The notes under the pieces are model-generated. The model ran no database searches. It had not been told where the DNA came from and worked only from the letters and a program-made list of their open reading frames with translations. A stretch of DNA of 64,000 bases from Streptomyces sp. HNM0575 (lineage in GTDB: Bacteria; Actinomycetota; Actinomycetes; Streptomycetales; Streptomycetaceae). Each line of letters starts with the position of its first letter. Within the stretch, counting starts at the first letter, position 1. Shown here piece by piece: positions 33,767-44,240 of the stretch. A program made the position numbers and the translations under genes. The stretch is from the NCBI RefSeq assembly GCF_012726265.1, contig NZ_JAASAG010000013.1, positions 1 through 64,000 on the forward strand. The letters are read 5' to 3'.

Positions 33767-34882
33767 ATGAGCAGCACCGCCCAGGAGCACCCGGGGCAGG
33801 CCGCGCTCGTTGGCCTGCTGGGCGGGCGCGGCCTCCTGACCCCGGAGTGGCGCAAGGTGTGGGAGCAGGTGCCGCGGGAGAACTTCATCCCGCCGCACAT
33901 CTGGAGGCAAGGCCCGCAGCGCTGCGAGCCGGTCGTACGGGACTATGACCGAAGCGCGCTGATCTACAGTGACCGGCCCGTGGTGACGCAGGTGGATGAC
34001 GGCAGGCCTGACGGGCCCGCCGTTGCGACATCCTCGAACTCGATGCCGTCGATGGTCGCGAAGATGCTGCACCTGCTCGACGTGCGAGACGGTGACAAGG
34101 TGCTGGAGATCGGCACCGCAACCGGTTACGTGGCGGCGCTGCTGTGCGAGCGCCTGAGCGATGAGCAGGTGTTCACGATCGAAGTAGACCCAGCCCTGGC
34201 CACGTTGGCGCGTGAGGCCCTGGACGCGGCCGGGTACGAACCCACAGTGGTGTGCGCCGACGGAGAGCAGGGCTGGCCGGACGCAGCTCCGTACGACCGG
34301 CTGATTGCTACGTGCGCGTTCCGACACATCCCGCCGACGCTGCCAGAGCAAGTGAGACCGAGTGGCGTGATCGTGGCGCCGTTGGCCCGCGACTTCTGGT
34401 CGGGCGCGTTGGTGCAGTTGATCGTGCAGGACGACGGCACCGCATCCGGGTTCTTCTGCGGCGGCGCCTCGTACATGCCGATGAAGTCGCACCGGGCCCC
34501 GGCTGCCGTTCCGGTGGATCAGGACTCGGCACGCTCGTACGAAAGCGCGCTCGATCCGCGGGAGTTGCTGACGCTCGGGTTCGCCCTGTACGGCGGAGCC
34601 CGGCTACCGGACCTCAAGCTCGTGCACGCTGTGCAGGGAGACAGCGAGGACACGACGCGTGTGTGGCTGATGGACCGGCACGGCTCTGGGGCCATCGCCG
34701 ACGTGGGTGAGCCCGTCGTGCAGTTCGGGCCGCGGGACCTGTGGCGCGAGGTGGAAGCAACGCACGGAGAGTATGTCGATCTCGGCCGACCCGAGTCGGA
34801 GCAGTTCGGACTGACCGTCAGCCCGGAAGGCCACCAGGTGTGGCTCGGTGGGCCAGACCAGGTGATCCGACCGATTACGTGA
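33767..34882 (+). CDS. Protein-L-isoaspartate O-methyltransferase homologue of the RiPP-tailoring type
   Basis: 371 residues from ATG 33767. The N-terminal helices carry VWEQVPRENFIPPHIWRQGP, the typical beginning of PIMT-like tailoring enzymes, followed by VATSSNSMPSMVAKMLHLLD, where normal PIMT has a T-x-S-x-P/M active-site strand. SAM motif I is VLEIGTATGYVAALLCERL with TIEVDPALATLAREAL. An additional C-terminal domain of about 130 residues is present, longer than housekeeping PIMT (about 220). Known relatives methylate Asp in graspetide, lanthipeptide and imiditide precursors so that an aspartimide can form. No ATP-grasp or LanM gene is here. Only the 44-residue peptide gene precedes it. 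Confidence 0.85.
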   Translation: MSSTAQEHPGQAALVGLLGGRGLLTPEWRKVWEQVPRENFIPPHIWRQGPQRCEPVVRDYDRSALIYSDRPVVTQVDDGRPDGPAVATSSNSMPSMVAKMLHLLDVRDGDKVLEIGTATGYVAALLCERLSDEQVFTIEVDPALATLAREALDAAGYEPTVVCADGEQGWPDAAPYDRLIATCAFRHIPPTLPEQVRPSGVIVAPLARDFWSGALVQLIVQDDGTASGFFCGGASYMPMKSHRAPAAVPVDQDSARSYESALDPRELLTLGFALYGGARLPDLKLVHAVQGDSEDTTRVWLMDRHGSGAIADVGEPVVQFGPRDLWREVEATHGEYVDLGRPESEQFGLTVSPEGHQVWLGGPDQVIRPIT

Positions 34883-35040
34883 GACCAGCTCCGGCTGAGG
34901 TCGGCCTTCGGTCGCGTCGGAGATGCCCTCAACGACAGCAACGACGAGGACGAAGACGGCGACCCCCGGCGCGGCTCTGCAGTCGTCTGAAGCGTTGATC
35001 AGTGGCGGTTGCTGTCAATCACTGCTGTCAACGGCATAAG

Positions 35041-35074
35041 CAAAGGCTCCTTGGATGATTCCAAGGAGCCTTTG
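35041..35074 (-). terminator. Terminator of tRNA-Arg
   Basis: CAAAGGCTCCTTGG and CCAAGGAGCCTTTG form a perfect 14-bp stem with a 6-base loop, 9 bases past the tRNA 3' end. Confidence 0.8.
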
Positions 35075-35082
35075 ACCTGCTG

Positions 35083-35155
35083 CGCGCTCGGCAGGATTCG
35101 AACCTGCAACCTTCTGATCCGTAGTCAGATGCTCTATCCGTTAAGCTACGAGCGC
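35083..35155 (-). tRNA. tRNA-Arg(ACG)
   Basis: The leftward sequence starts GCGCTCGTAGCTTAACGG and folds completely. The acceptor stem is GCGCTCG with CGAGCGC, the anticodon arm is TCTGA-CTACGGA-TCAGA (anticodon ACG), the T loop is TTCGAAT, and G is the discriminator. No CCA is encoded. It is 73 nt long. A second tRNA gene lies 240 bp upstream in the same direction. Confidence 0.95.
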
Positions 35156-35326
35156 TTTACGCGGGGGCTGTTGATCAACCCTGCGATGTTGCGGGAACAA
35201 CAGTACATGAACGGTGCCCAGAGGCGAAATCTGTTAGCCGTACACGGGCTGACCTGCACAAAGGGGCTTCGGAAGGCTTCGTGGAGTATTCGCCGGAACG
35301 GGGTCCGGGAGGGCCCGGACACACGA

Positions 35327-35351
35327 AACCCCGGCCCTGAGAGCCGGGGTT
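35327..35351 (-). terminator. Terminator of tRNA-Ser
   Basis: AACCCCGGC and GCCGGGGTT with a 7-base loop, about 43 bases beyond the tRNA-Ser 3' end. Confidence 0.65.
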
Positions 35352-35393
35352 CGGCGATCTTGGAGATCGGCTGCGGTCTCGGAAGACCGGAAG

Positions 35394-35485
35394 CGGAGGC
35401 TGAGGGATTTGAACCCTCGATCAGGGGGTTACCCCGAAACCGCATTAGCAGTGCGGCGCCATAGACCAGACTAGGCGAAGCCTCC
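35394..35485 (-). tRNA. tRNA-Ser(GCT)
   Basis: Leftward: GGAGGCT at the 5' end pairs with AGCCTCC. The anticodon arm CCGCA-CTGCTAA-TGCGG gives anticodon GCT, and a long variable arm (TCGGGGTAACCCCCTGA) marks a serine tRNA. The T arm is GAGGG-TTCAAAT-CCCTC. It is 92 nt. It is a different isoacceptor from the remnant at 1051-1105, so it is not the matching attachment site. Confidence 0.95.
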
Positions 35486-35974
35486 CCGCACATCCGCCGC
35501 TTGACGGAGAAGTGCGTGCTGATGATGGCACAGCCCCGTGGGCTGTCTCCAATCGGGCCCTACCGTACTCGGTCCCGGTGCCGACCGGCAAAGCGATTCG
35601 CAGGCACCGGACGGCCGTGACCGGGAATGATCCGGGCCCGCCGATCACGACCGCTGATCCACGACCGCTGCTCCACGACCGCTGATCCACTGCGCCGGGA
35701 AGTTCCGGAGGGGAATCCGGAGGGGATGGGGAGACGTGGCGCACAAAGTGGGTCCCGGTGCATGGGGCCCGTGGCGCCGGGCAAGCGTGGATCGGCCCTC
35801 GTCCAGGGGTCTCTTGTGCGCTCCGCACAGCACCGGCCGTCTGATCGGGCGCTCGCCGTAGACTCCCCTCTGGTGGCACGCCCGGGGTCAGCGGCACACT
35901 GGCAGCCGTGACCGGTGGTACAGGACCGGGCGACCGGTCACCCGCATCGTGGTCAGCAGGGAGGAATTTCCGTC
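35486..35974. other. Spacer before the PAS/receiver gene
   Basis: Holds the leftward tRNA-Ser promoter and a 14-bp tandem repeat, CACGACCGCTGATC, in three copies (35646-35687). No gene is supported. GGGAGGA at 35959-35965 belongs to the next gene. Confidence 0.4.
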
Positions 35975-38900
35975 GTGAGCAGGCCATCCCGAGGCGCTGC
36001 TCGTCTCGCCGCCATACTCGACGCGCTGCCCGATGCGTTGCTGCTGGTCAACTGCAACGGCACGGTGGTGAACGCCAACACCATCGCGCTCGAAGCGTTC
36101 GAGGCCCCCGGCACCGCCCTGGTGGGACGAGGGCTGCTCGATCTGCTGCCCGAGTTCGACTCGAAGCGGATCCCGGGTTCGATGCGCAGGCCGGACGAGG
36201 CCGCCGCCGAGCTCGAGGAGCGCCAGCGGCCGACCCGCATGGTGGCGAGGCGCACCGACGGCAGCGAGTTCTACGTCGAGGTCACGAGCGCGAACCTGGA
36301 GGACGGGCGTACGCCCTATGCCTCCGCCTTCGAGGCCGCCTTCGCGGATCACGGTCCCGGCACGGGGAACTCCTACACGGGCGACGAGTTGCTGATGCTC
36401 GTCGTGCGCGATCTCACCGGCACGCTCGACACCGAGGCCGAACTCGCCCGCCAGCAGCGGCAGACGGAGATGATCCTGCGCGCCGCGTCCGAGGGCGTCA
36501 TGGGCGTGGACACCGAGGGCGTGATCGTCCTCGTCAATCCGGCGGCGGCGCAGATCCTCGGCTACCGGGCGGGCGAGCTGGGCGGCCAAGAGCTGCACTC
36601 GCTGCTGCTGCACTCGCGGCCGGACGGCAACGCCCTGCCGTTCGAGGAGACCACGCTCAGCGACACCCTCAAGTCGGGGCGCAAGCACCGGGTGCGCGCG
36701 GGCACGGTGCTGTGGGCGAAGGACGGCCGGGCGGTGCCCGTCGACATCACGACGGCGCCCGTGCGCGACGGCGAGCAGCTGGTCGGCGCGGTCGTGACGT
36801 TCAGCGACCGGCGGGCGCAGGAGTCGCTTGCCGCGCGGCACGAGCAGCTGCTGGCCGTGCTCCAGGACTCGCTGCGCGGGCCGCTGGACCAGCTGCGGGA
36901 CGAGCTGTCGGGGCTGGCCGCGGACCCGGCGGGCCAGCTGTGGCCGGAGGCGAACCAGATCCTGCACCACCTGGCGGCCGGCTACGCACGCATGACGACG
37001 CTCGTGGACAACGTGCTGGGCTATCAGCGCCTCGACGCGGGCCGCGAGAAGCTGCGGCTGGAGATGACGTCGCTGGACTCGGTCGTGGCGAACGGCGTCG
37101 AGGGCGCGGTGGAACTGATCGGGCCGGGGCGCGCGCAGTTCGCGGTGCACGCGCCGCCCATCGAGGCGGAGGTCGACGGCGAGCGGCTGACGACGGCGCT
37201 GGCGCATCTGATCGCGGACGTCGCGGGCGTGGACGCGACGGGCAACGCTCCCGTCGTCACGCCGGGTCTGGACACCACGATCGTGGTCGCCGCGGCCCAG
37301 CGCGGCGACGTCGTACGGATCGAGGTGCGCGGGCCGTACAGCGGGGGCGATCCGGTGCATCTGCCGATCGTCCGGGGCACCGTGGAGCGGCACGGCGGAG
37401 TGCTTCAGACGCATGAGGTGCCGGGCGCGGGCGGGAGCGCGTACGTACTGGAGGTGCCGCTCAAGGCGGACGGCGACGCCGCTGCGGACGCCGCCGGAGC
37501 CGCGGGCGGCGAGCGGGCCGCGGGCGCCGGGGAGACGGCGCCCGGGACCGGGCAGCAGCGGGGACGCGAAGGCCGCGAGAACGAGACGACGGTGATGCCG
37601 GTGCCCGCGCAGCCCGTGCGCGGTACGGAGGCACCCGCCGGGGCGCAGGCGGGGCCCGCCGGGGCGTGGACCGGTACCGGCGACGTCTCCGGGGCGGTGC
37701 CCGCCGCGGGGATTCCCGACCAGTTCCAGGCACGGCATGCGCAGGGGCAGGTGCCGGCGCACGCACCCGTACCCGCGCCCGCACCCGTGGAGCAGGAGCA
37801 GCAGCCGGAGCAGCTGCCGGGGCCCGTGCAGGAGGAACAGGCGACCGCTCCGACGGGGCGTCGCCGTGGGCGTCCCAGCCCGGCCGAGGCGCAGGTTCAC
37901 CAGGAGCAGCAGGCACAACAGCAGGCCCAGCAGCCGCAGCAGACGGCCGTGGCGCGGAGCGGGGAGGCGCTGGAGCTGCCGCCCGCGGCGGCGGACGCGG
38001 CAGGGGCGACGGTTCCGCAGCAGGCGGGCGCGGGGCGCCGGTCGAGGCGTGCGCTGGCGTCGCCGTCGCAGGGTGCGGAGGCCGAAGAGGCCGCGGGCGC
38101 GCCGCAGTTGCCCGCACAGCCGCAGCCGCAGGCGCAGGCACAGCAGCCGCAGGCAGAAGCACAGCCGGGTACGGGACGGAGAGGACGCCGCCCCGCGCAG
38201 CCGGAGCCCGCTCAGCAGGCACAGCCCGGTCAGCAGCCACAGCCCGTACCGCAGGCGCAGCCCGTGGCGGGCGACGACGGCGCGGCCGCGCAGCCCGGCG
38301 GGCGCAGGGCTCGCAGGCTGGCGCAAGCGCAGGCGCAGGGCGAACCGGCGCCGCAGGGCGTCCAGTTCGCGGCGCCGCCGGGTCAGCCGCAGCCCGCCGA
38401 GGCACAGCAGGCAGGGCAGAACGGCGCGCAGCCCCAGGCGGCGCCCGCACAGCCCGCACAGCCCGCACAGCAGAACGGTGCGCAGCCCCGACCGGTACCG
38501 GCACAGCCCGTACCGGCACAGCCCGCACCGCCCCAACCCGTACCGCCACAGCCCGCACCGCCACAGCAGATGCCGGGCCAGATGCCCGCGCAGCAGGGCG
38601 CACAGCCGCAGCCCGCACAGCCGCAGCCCGGGCAGGAGGCGGAGCAGGCGGCACAGGCCGTGCCGCCGCAGCCCGCCGAGGCACCGCAGCAGGCGGACCC
38701 GCAGGCGGAGGAGCAGGCCGAGCCGCAGGCCGTGGAGCACTCGGTGGTCGCCGCGAGCCCCATCCTGGGCGGCGGTCCCCTGCCGCAAAACCTTCCGCAG
38801 CCGCGCGGACTGCCGATGCCCGGAGCGCCGACCGCGGAGGAGCAGGCCTCGTACGAGACCGGGGCGCACCGTGTGCAGACGCTCGGGCAGGGCGTCCCGG

Positions 38901-40108
38901 TGACGCCGGGGATGACGGAGCGGCCGGGCGGGCCGCAGTCGTACGGGCACTCGGCCGCGCACGCGCCGACGCCCTCGCCCGCGGCGCCGCAGCGTCAGGC
39001 GCACGCTCCCGCGCCGGCGACGGCCATACCGTCCACTCCCTCGACGCCGCCCGGCTCCGGCAGGCGCCGGAAGCTGGCGCAGCCCGCGCAGGAGGGCGGC
39101 CCCGCCCCGAGCCGTCCCGGCGGTCGCAAGGCACAGGCGCAGGGCCGCACGGCTCCCGCGCCGGGGCACGCCCCGGGCAACGGGCAGGGCTCGGGCGCTC
39201 CCGGTCCCAGCGGCCCCGGCGGCCCCGGCTCCGGACCCCCGCCCCCCGCCCGGGAGTTCACCATCGGCGCACCGGCGGCCGACGGCGCCGAGGGCCCCGA
39301 GCCGCTGGACGGGCCGAACAGTCCGGTCGAGATGAGCGACGGCCGCGGGGTGCCCGTACCGCCGCAGCCCGCCGACGACGAACTGCCGCCCGAGCCGCTG
39401 GACAATCCGCGGCGGCTGCTGGTGTGGCCCGAGCCGGACCCCTCGACCCAGCAGGCGCTCTCCGAGCACGGCTACCGGCCCGTCATCGTGCACTCGCGCG
39501 AAGAGGTCGACGCGCAGGTCTCGGCGTATCCCGCCGCGCTCTTCGTCGACCCGCTCACCGGCCCGATCACCCGGACCGCGCTCCAGTCGCTGCGTACGGC
39601 GGCGGTCGCGGCCGAGGTTCCCGTGATGGTCACCTCGGGGCTGGGGCAGGCGACCCGGGAGGCGGCGTACGGCGCCGATCCGGCGGTGCTCCTCAAGGCA
39701 CTCGCACCGCGCGACAGCGAGCAGCACCCTCCGCGCGTACTGCTGGTCGAGGAGCGCCCGCCGATCGCGGGCGCGATGGCGGCGTCGCTGGAGCGGCGCG
39801 GCATCCAGGTCGCGCACGCGCAGACGGACGAGGCGGCGGTGAACGTCGCGGCGCAGATGCGGCCCAACCTCGTGGTGATGGACCTGATGCAGGTGCGTAC
39901 GCGGCGTGCCGGAATCATCGACTGGCTGCGGGTGAACGGGCTGCTGAGCAGCACGCCGTTCGTCGTCTACACGTCGGACAGCATGAACCCCGCGGATCTG
40001 CCGAGGCTGGCGACGGGCGAGACGGTGCTCTTCCTCGCCGAGCGTTCGACGAGCCAGGAGGTGCAGCAGCGCATCGTGGACATGCTGACCAAGATCGGCA
40101 CCAACTGA
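35975..40108 (+). CDS. PAS-PAS hybrid signalling protein with degenerate kinase motifs and a Q/P/A-rich linker
   Basis: 1377 residues from GTG 35975. Two PAS domains (AILDALPDALLLVNCNGTVV; ILRAASEGVMGVDTEGVIVL) lead to a kinase-like part. In its dimerisation helix the phospho-acceptor His is missing: VLQDSLRGPLDQLRDEL takes the place of a H-E-(L/F)-R-T-P motif. The ATP-binding N box reads TALAHLIADVAGVD, without the Asn. Residues from about 520 to 1120 are low-complexity Gln, Pro and Ala (repeated AQPQP, QPAQPA), followed by two receiver-like domains: RLLVWPEPDPSTQQALSEHG, and VLLVEERPPIAGAMAASLER with VVMDLM. The last has the Asp but lacks the usual acid pair and Lys. It looks like a scaffold that binds partners and no longer transfers phosphate. 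Confidence 0.85.
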   Translation: MSRPSRGAARLAAILDALPDALLLVNCNGTVVNANTIALEAFEAPGTALVGRGLLDLLPEFDSKRIPGSMRRPDEAAAELEERQRPTRMVARRTDGSEFYVEVTSANLEDGRTPYASAFEAAFADHGPGTGNSYTGDELLMLVVRDLTGTLDTEAELARQQRQTEMILRAASEGVMGVDTEGVIVLVNPAAAQILGYRAGELGGQELHSLLLHSRPDGNALPFEETTLSDTLKSGRKHRVRAGTVLWAKDGRAVPVDITTAPVRDGEQLVGAVVTFSDRRAQESLAARHEQLLAVLQDSLRGPLDQLRDELSGLAADPAGQLWPEANQILHHLAAGYARMTTLVDNVLGYQRLDAGREKLRLEMTSLDSVVANGVEGAVELIGPGRAQFAVHAPPIEAEVDGERLTTALAHLIADVAGVDATGNAPVVTPGLDTTIVVAAAQRGDVVRIEVRGPYSGGDPVHLPIVRGTVERHGGVLQTHEVPGAGGSAYVLEVPLKADGDAAADAAGAAGGERAAGAGETAPGTGQQRGREGRENETTVMPVPAQPVRGTEAPAGAQAGPAGAWTGTGDVSGAVPAAGIPDQFQARHAQGQVPAHAPVPAPAPVEQEQQPEQLPGPVQEEQATAPTGRRRGRPSPAEAQVHQEQQAQQQAQQPQQTAVARSGEALELPPAAADAAGATVPQQAGAGRRSRRALASPSQGAEAEEAAGAPQLPAQPQPQAQAQQPQAEAQPGTGRRGRRPAQPEPAQQAQPGQQPQPVPQAQPVAGDDGAAAQPGGRRARRLAQAQAQGEPAPQGVQFAAPPGQPQPAEAQQAGQNGAQPQAAPAQPAQPAQQNGAQPRPVPAQPVPAQPAPPQPVPPQPAPPQQMPGQMPAQQGAQPQPAQPQPGQEAEQAAQAVPPQPAEAPQQADPQAEEQAEPQAVEHSVVAASPILGGGPLPQNLPQPRGLPMPGAPTAEEQASYETGAHRVQTLGQGVPVTPGMTERPGGPQSYGHSAAHAPTPSPAAPQRQAHAPAPATAIPSTPSTPPGSGRRRKLAQPAQEGGPAPSRPGGRKAQAQGRTAPAPGHAPGNGQGSGAPGPSGPGGPGSGPPPPAREFTIGAPAADGAEGPEPLDGPNSPVEMSDGRGVPVPPQPADDELPPEPLDNPRRLLVWPEPDPSTQQALSEHGYRPVIVHSREEVDAQVSAYPAALFVDPLTGPITRTALQSLRTAAVAAEVPVMVTSGLGQATREAAYGADPAVLLKALAPRDSEQHPPRVLLVEERPPIAGAMAASLERRGIQVAHAQTDEAAVNVAAQMRPNLVVMDLMQVRTRRAGIIDWLRVNGLLSSTPFVVYTSDSMNPADLPRLATGETVLFLAERSTSQEVQQRIVDMLTKIGTN

Positions 40109-40330
40109 GCCGTACGGCCGGGAAGTTGATCTTCGCGCGTTGACCGCCCATCACGGGCCGGGTCGGGTACCCGGCCGTCGCGTACGGGCCGTCGCGTACC
40201 GGCGGTGGCACACGGTCGCCGGCGCACGGGGCGGCGGCGCACGCGTGGTCGCGGGCGGACCGCCGGGCCCGGCCCTCTCGGGGGTCCGGCGGTCCGCCGC
40301 CTCCTCACGGCCGTGCGGCGGGCGGCCCGC

Positions 40331-41983
<1,653 letters not shown>

Positions 41984-42176
41984 CGGGGGAGCCTCCCGGG
42001 GCCGGTTACGCCTGGGTAATCGTGGCGCCGATTCTGCGTCCGTACCGGCCGGTATGTCACTACCCCGTCCACGATTCGGCGCGGGCCCCGTGCTCCCCGT
42101 CCGGTCCGCGTCAGGCTCCCCCGTACCCTCCCCGTACTCCCCCGCGCTCCCTGTCCGGCGCCGGCCCGCGCCGCGG

Positions 42177-42809
42177 CTATGCGGCGGTCAGCTCCTCGCC
42201 CGCCGGTCTCGCGCGGGCGCCGTCCGGGGCGCCGCCGAGCACGTCCGAGGCGAGCTGCGGGTCCTCGCGGAGCTTCACCAGCGCCCTCGACACGGCGCTC
42301 TTGACCGTACCGACCGAGACCCCCAGCACCGCCGCCGTCTGCGCCTCGCTCAGATCCTCGTAGAAGCGCAGCACCACCATCGCGCGCTGCCGCGCGGGCA
42401 GCTTCAGCACGGCATGCCACAGGGCGTCGCGGACGGCCTGCGCCTCCGCGGGGTCCGGGCCCTGCTGTGGCTCGGGCTCGGGCAGTTCGTCGCACACGAA
42501 CTCGTCGACGCGGCGCTTGCGCCACTGCGAAGTGCGGGTGTTCAGCAGCGCCTTGCGTACGTAGCCGTCGAGCGCGCGGTGGTCCTCGATGCGCTCCCAG
42601 GCCAGATATGTCTTGGCGAGCGCCGTCTGGAGCAGGTCCTCGGCGTCGCAGCGGTTGGCGGTCAGGGAGCGCGCGGTGCGCAGCAGCACCGGCCCGCGGG
42701 CCCGTACGTACGACGTGAACGTCGGCGGCGTCACGGGCGCCACAGGCCTCACAGGCGTTACGGCCGTAGAGGCGGTCCGGGCGCTCCCGGCTGTCCCAGG
42801 CGTGGTCAT
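42177..42809 (-). CDS. SigE-family (ECF-like) RNA polymerase sigma factor
   Basis: 210 residues. Region 2 is LLRTARSLTANRCDAEDLLQ with ALAKTYLAWERIEDHRALDG, and region 4 is LPARQRAMVVLRFYEDLSEAQTAAVLGVS in two parts (LPARQRAMVVLRFYEDLSEA, TAAVLGVSVGTVKSAVSRAL). The motif YVRKALLNTRTSQWRKRR is the usual link of the actinomycete SigE group. There is no anti-sigma gene beside it. Thr- and Pro-rich N-terminal and Ala-rich C-terminal tails are short. It probably directs transcription of a small cell-envelope or stress regulon, but no target can be named from this window. Confidence 0.85.
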   Translation of the reverse strand: MTTPGTAGSARTASTAVTPVRPVAPVTPPTFTSYVRARGPVLLRTARSLTANRCDAEDLLQTALAKTYLAWERIEDHRALDGYVRKALLNTRTSQWRKRRVDEFVCDELPEPEPQQGPDPAEAQAVRDALWHAVLKLPARQRAMVVLRFYEDLSEAQTAAVLGVSVGTVKSAVSRALVKLREDPQLASDVLGGAPDGARARPAGEELTAA

Positions 42810-43092
42810 GGCTCAACGCTAGAAGCGGGCGCCCGGCAGCGGATCGCCCAGAGGTCCCGAAGACTCCTCCCCCTTTGGGGGGAGAGGGCGCGCGGGCCCC
42901 ACCTACGTAGGGTGGACCCGGCGTTGCGGGGGATCAGGGTGGCGCCGGGGGCCGCGTCCGGGTCGCCCGCGCCTCTCCCCCGCCCTTGAGACCACCCCCT
43001 CTTCCCCTCTCCCCGTCCTCTCCTCGGCTTCCCCTGCGCCCGGCACCGTCGGGGGACGGCCGCCGGGCGTGGGGGCTCGTGCGGGTAAGGAG
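42810..43092. other. Spacer between sigma factor and DUF1906 genes
   Basis: C-rich stretch with poly-purine/pyrimidine runs near 42960-43030. No gene and no clear hairpin. It should hold the promoter of the leftward sigma factor gene. Confidence 0.3.
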
Positions 43093-43980
43093 TCAGGGGA
43101 CGACGGCGACGGGGGCGTCCACCAGGTTGCGGTCGATGCTCAGCCGGTGACCGCCGTACGTCCGCGTCACGTTGCCGTCGTACTGGTGGATGCGGCGGTG
43201 CGGGCGCCAGGCGTCACTCGCGATGTACGAGGTGGCGTACACGGAGGGCGCGGTCCTCCACTGCGCGAACCACAGCGCCTCCGGCAGGTCCTTCCGGCCT
43301 GCCTTGCGTGCGCCGTCCATGTGCTCGATGCCGGAGTCGGCACTGCTGTAGAAGCCGGGGCGGTATCCGGCGGCGCGCACCGCCCGGTCCCAGCCCTGGA
43401 CGAAGCGCAGGGTGGTGGCGGCGCATTGGACCGAGGAGTTGTCGTAGGACTCCATGTCGAGATAGACGGCGCTGTGCTTCGCCATTCCCAGCCGCTTGGC
43501 CGCGGCGACGGCGTCGCGGCCCTCGCGCAGCCCGCGTTGTGTGGGCGCCTTGTGACTCATGGCGTACCGGCGCTTATTCGGGGACTCGACGCAGGGCGAC
43601 TGCGATCCGACGTAAACGGGCAGCAGTCTCCAGCCCATGCTGTCCACGGCCGACACCCAGGAGGCGGTCAGATTGGGCTCGTTGGGGCAGGCGCGGGCGC
43701 GGCCGCCGATGTAGACGCCGACCGCGCCGAACGGTGACGTGCCGTCCCAGGCGCGCATCGTCGCGGACGACGGGGTGTGGCAGGTGTCGAAGGCCTGCCC
43801 GTGGAAGGTCTCGCCGCCGGACGACGCCGGGGAATCCGGCGCGGACGGTGCGGCGGCCGGCGAAGTGCCGGGGGCAGTGGCCGAGGCGCGGCCGGCGTCG
43901 GCACCTGTGAACGCGGCGAGCACGGTGAGGGAGGCGAAAGAGACGGCAGCTCTGCGAATGATGTGATTCTTATGCCACAT
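43093..43980 (-). CDS. Secreted DUF1906 (Rv2525c-like glycoside-hydrolase-like) protein
   Basis: 295 residues. A basic start and a hydrophobic run (IIRRAAVSFASLTVLAAFTG) give a Sec signal cleaved near GADAGRAS. The mature part has the DUF1906 features: FDTCHTPSSATMRAW at the first strand, FGAVGVYIGGRARACPN, WRLLPVYVGSQSPC, SAVYLDMESYDNSSVQC and IHQYDGNVTRTYGGHRLSID. This is a TIM-barrel related to glycoside hydrolases of the GH25 type, whose members occur on actinomycete walls. Four Cys should form disulfides. The acidic pair DMES is at the usual active-site position, but substrate is not known. Confidence 0.8.
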   Translation of the reverse strand: MWHKNHIIRRAAVSFASLTVLAAFTGADAGRASATAPGTSPAAAPSAPDSPASSGGETFHGQAFDTCHTPSSATMRAWDGTSPFGAVGVYIGGRARACPNEPNLTASWVSAVDSMGWRLLPVYVGSQSPCVESPNKRRYAMSHKAPTQRGLREGRDAVAAAKRLGMAKHSAVYLDMESYDNSSVQCAATTLRFVQGWDRAVRAAGYRPGFYSSADSGIEHMDGARKAGRKDLPEALWFAQWRTAPSVYATSYIASDAWRPHRRIHQYDGNVTRTYGGHRLSIDRNLVDAPVAVVP

Positions 43981-44184
43981 GGAGCCGAGTGAAGAGGCTC
44001 CCGTCGGAGGCGAAGCTCAGGCTCGCCGCGCACCGGGGCCTTTCGCCCGTCCGGTCCGCCGGTGTTGCGGGGGCGCCGTGCGCGTGCCGACGGCGGCGGT
44101 GCGGCCGTCGGGCCGGCAGGTCTGCCGCGACTCGGTGTCCTCGGCCCCCGGCGCCGGGAACCCCGGGCGCCCGGCTCCTCCGTG

Positions 44185-44240
44185 TCAGCCTTATCCGCCG
44201 TGTTCAGCCGTATCAGCCTTATCCGCCGTATCAGCCGTGC
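44185..44240. repeat. 28-bp direct repeat (TCAGCCTTATCCGCCG) at the end of the HTH gene
   Basis: TCAGCCTTATCCGCCG occurs at 44185 and 44213. Short pieces of it (TATCAGCCG) recur in between. The array covers the stop codon of the leftward HTH gene. The rest of the 250-bp spacer toward 43980 contains the DUF1906 promoter region. Confidence 0.5.

Noticed and set aside
33631..34882. FxLD-type lanthipeptide system
   Set aside because: The methyltransferase type would fit, but the peptide has no F-x-L-D leader motif and no cyclase gene is near.
35888..39817. Leftward frame of 1309 codons opposite the PAS/receiver gene
   Set aside because: Leu- and Arg-rich shadow of the Q/P-rich codons. PAS and receiver domains on the plus strand are convincing.
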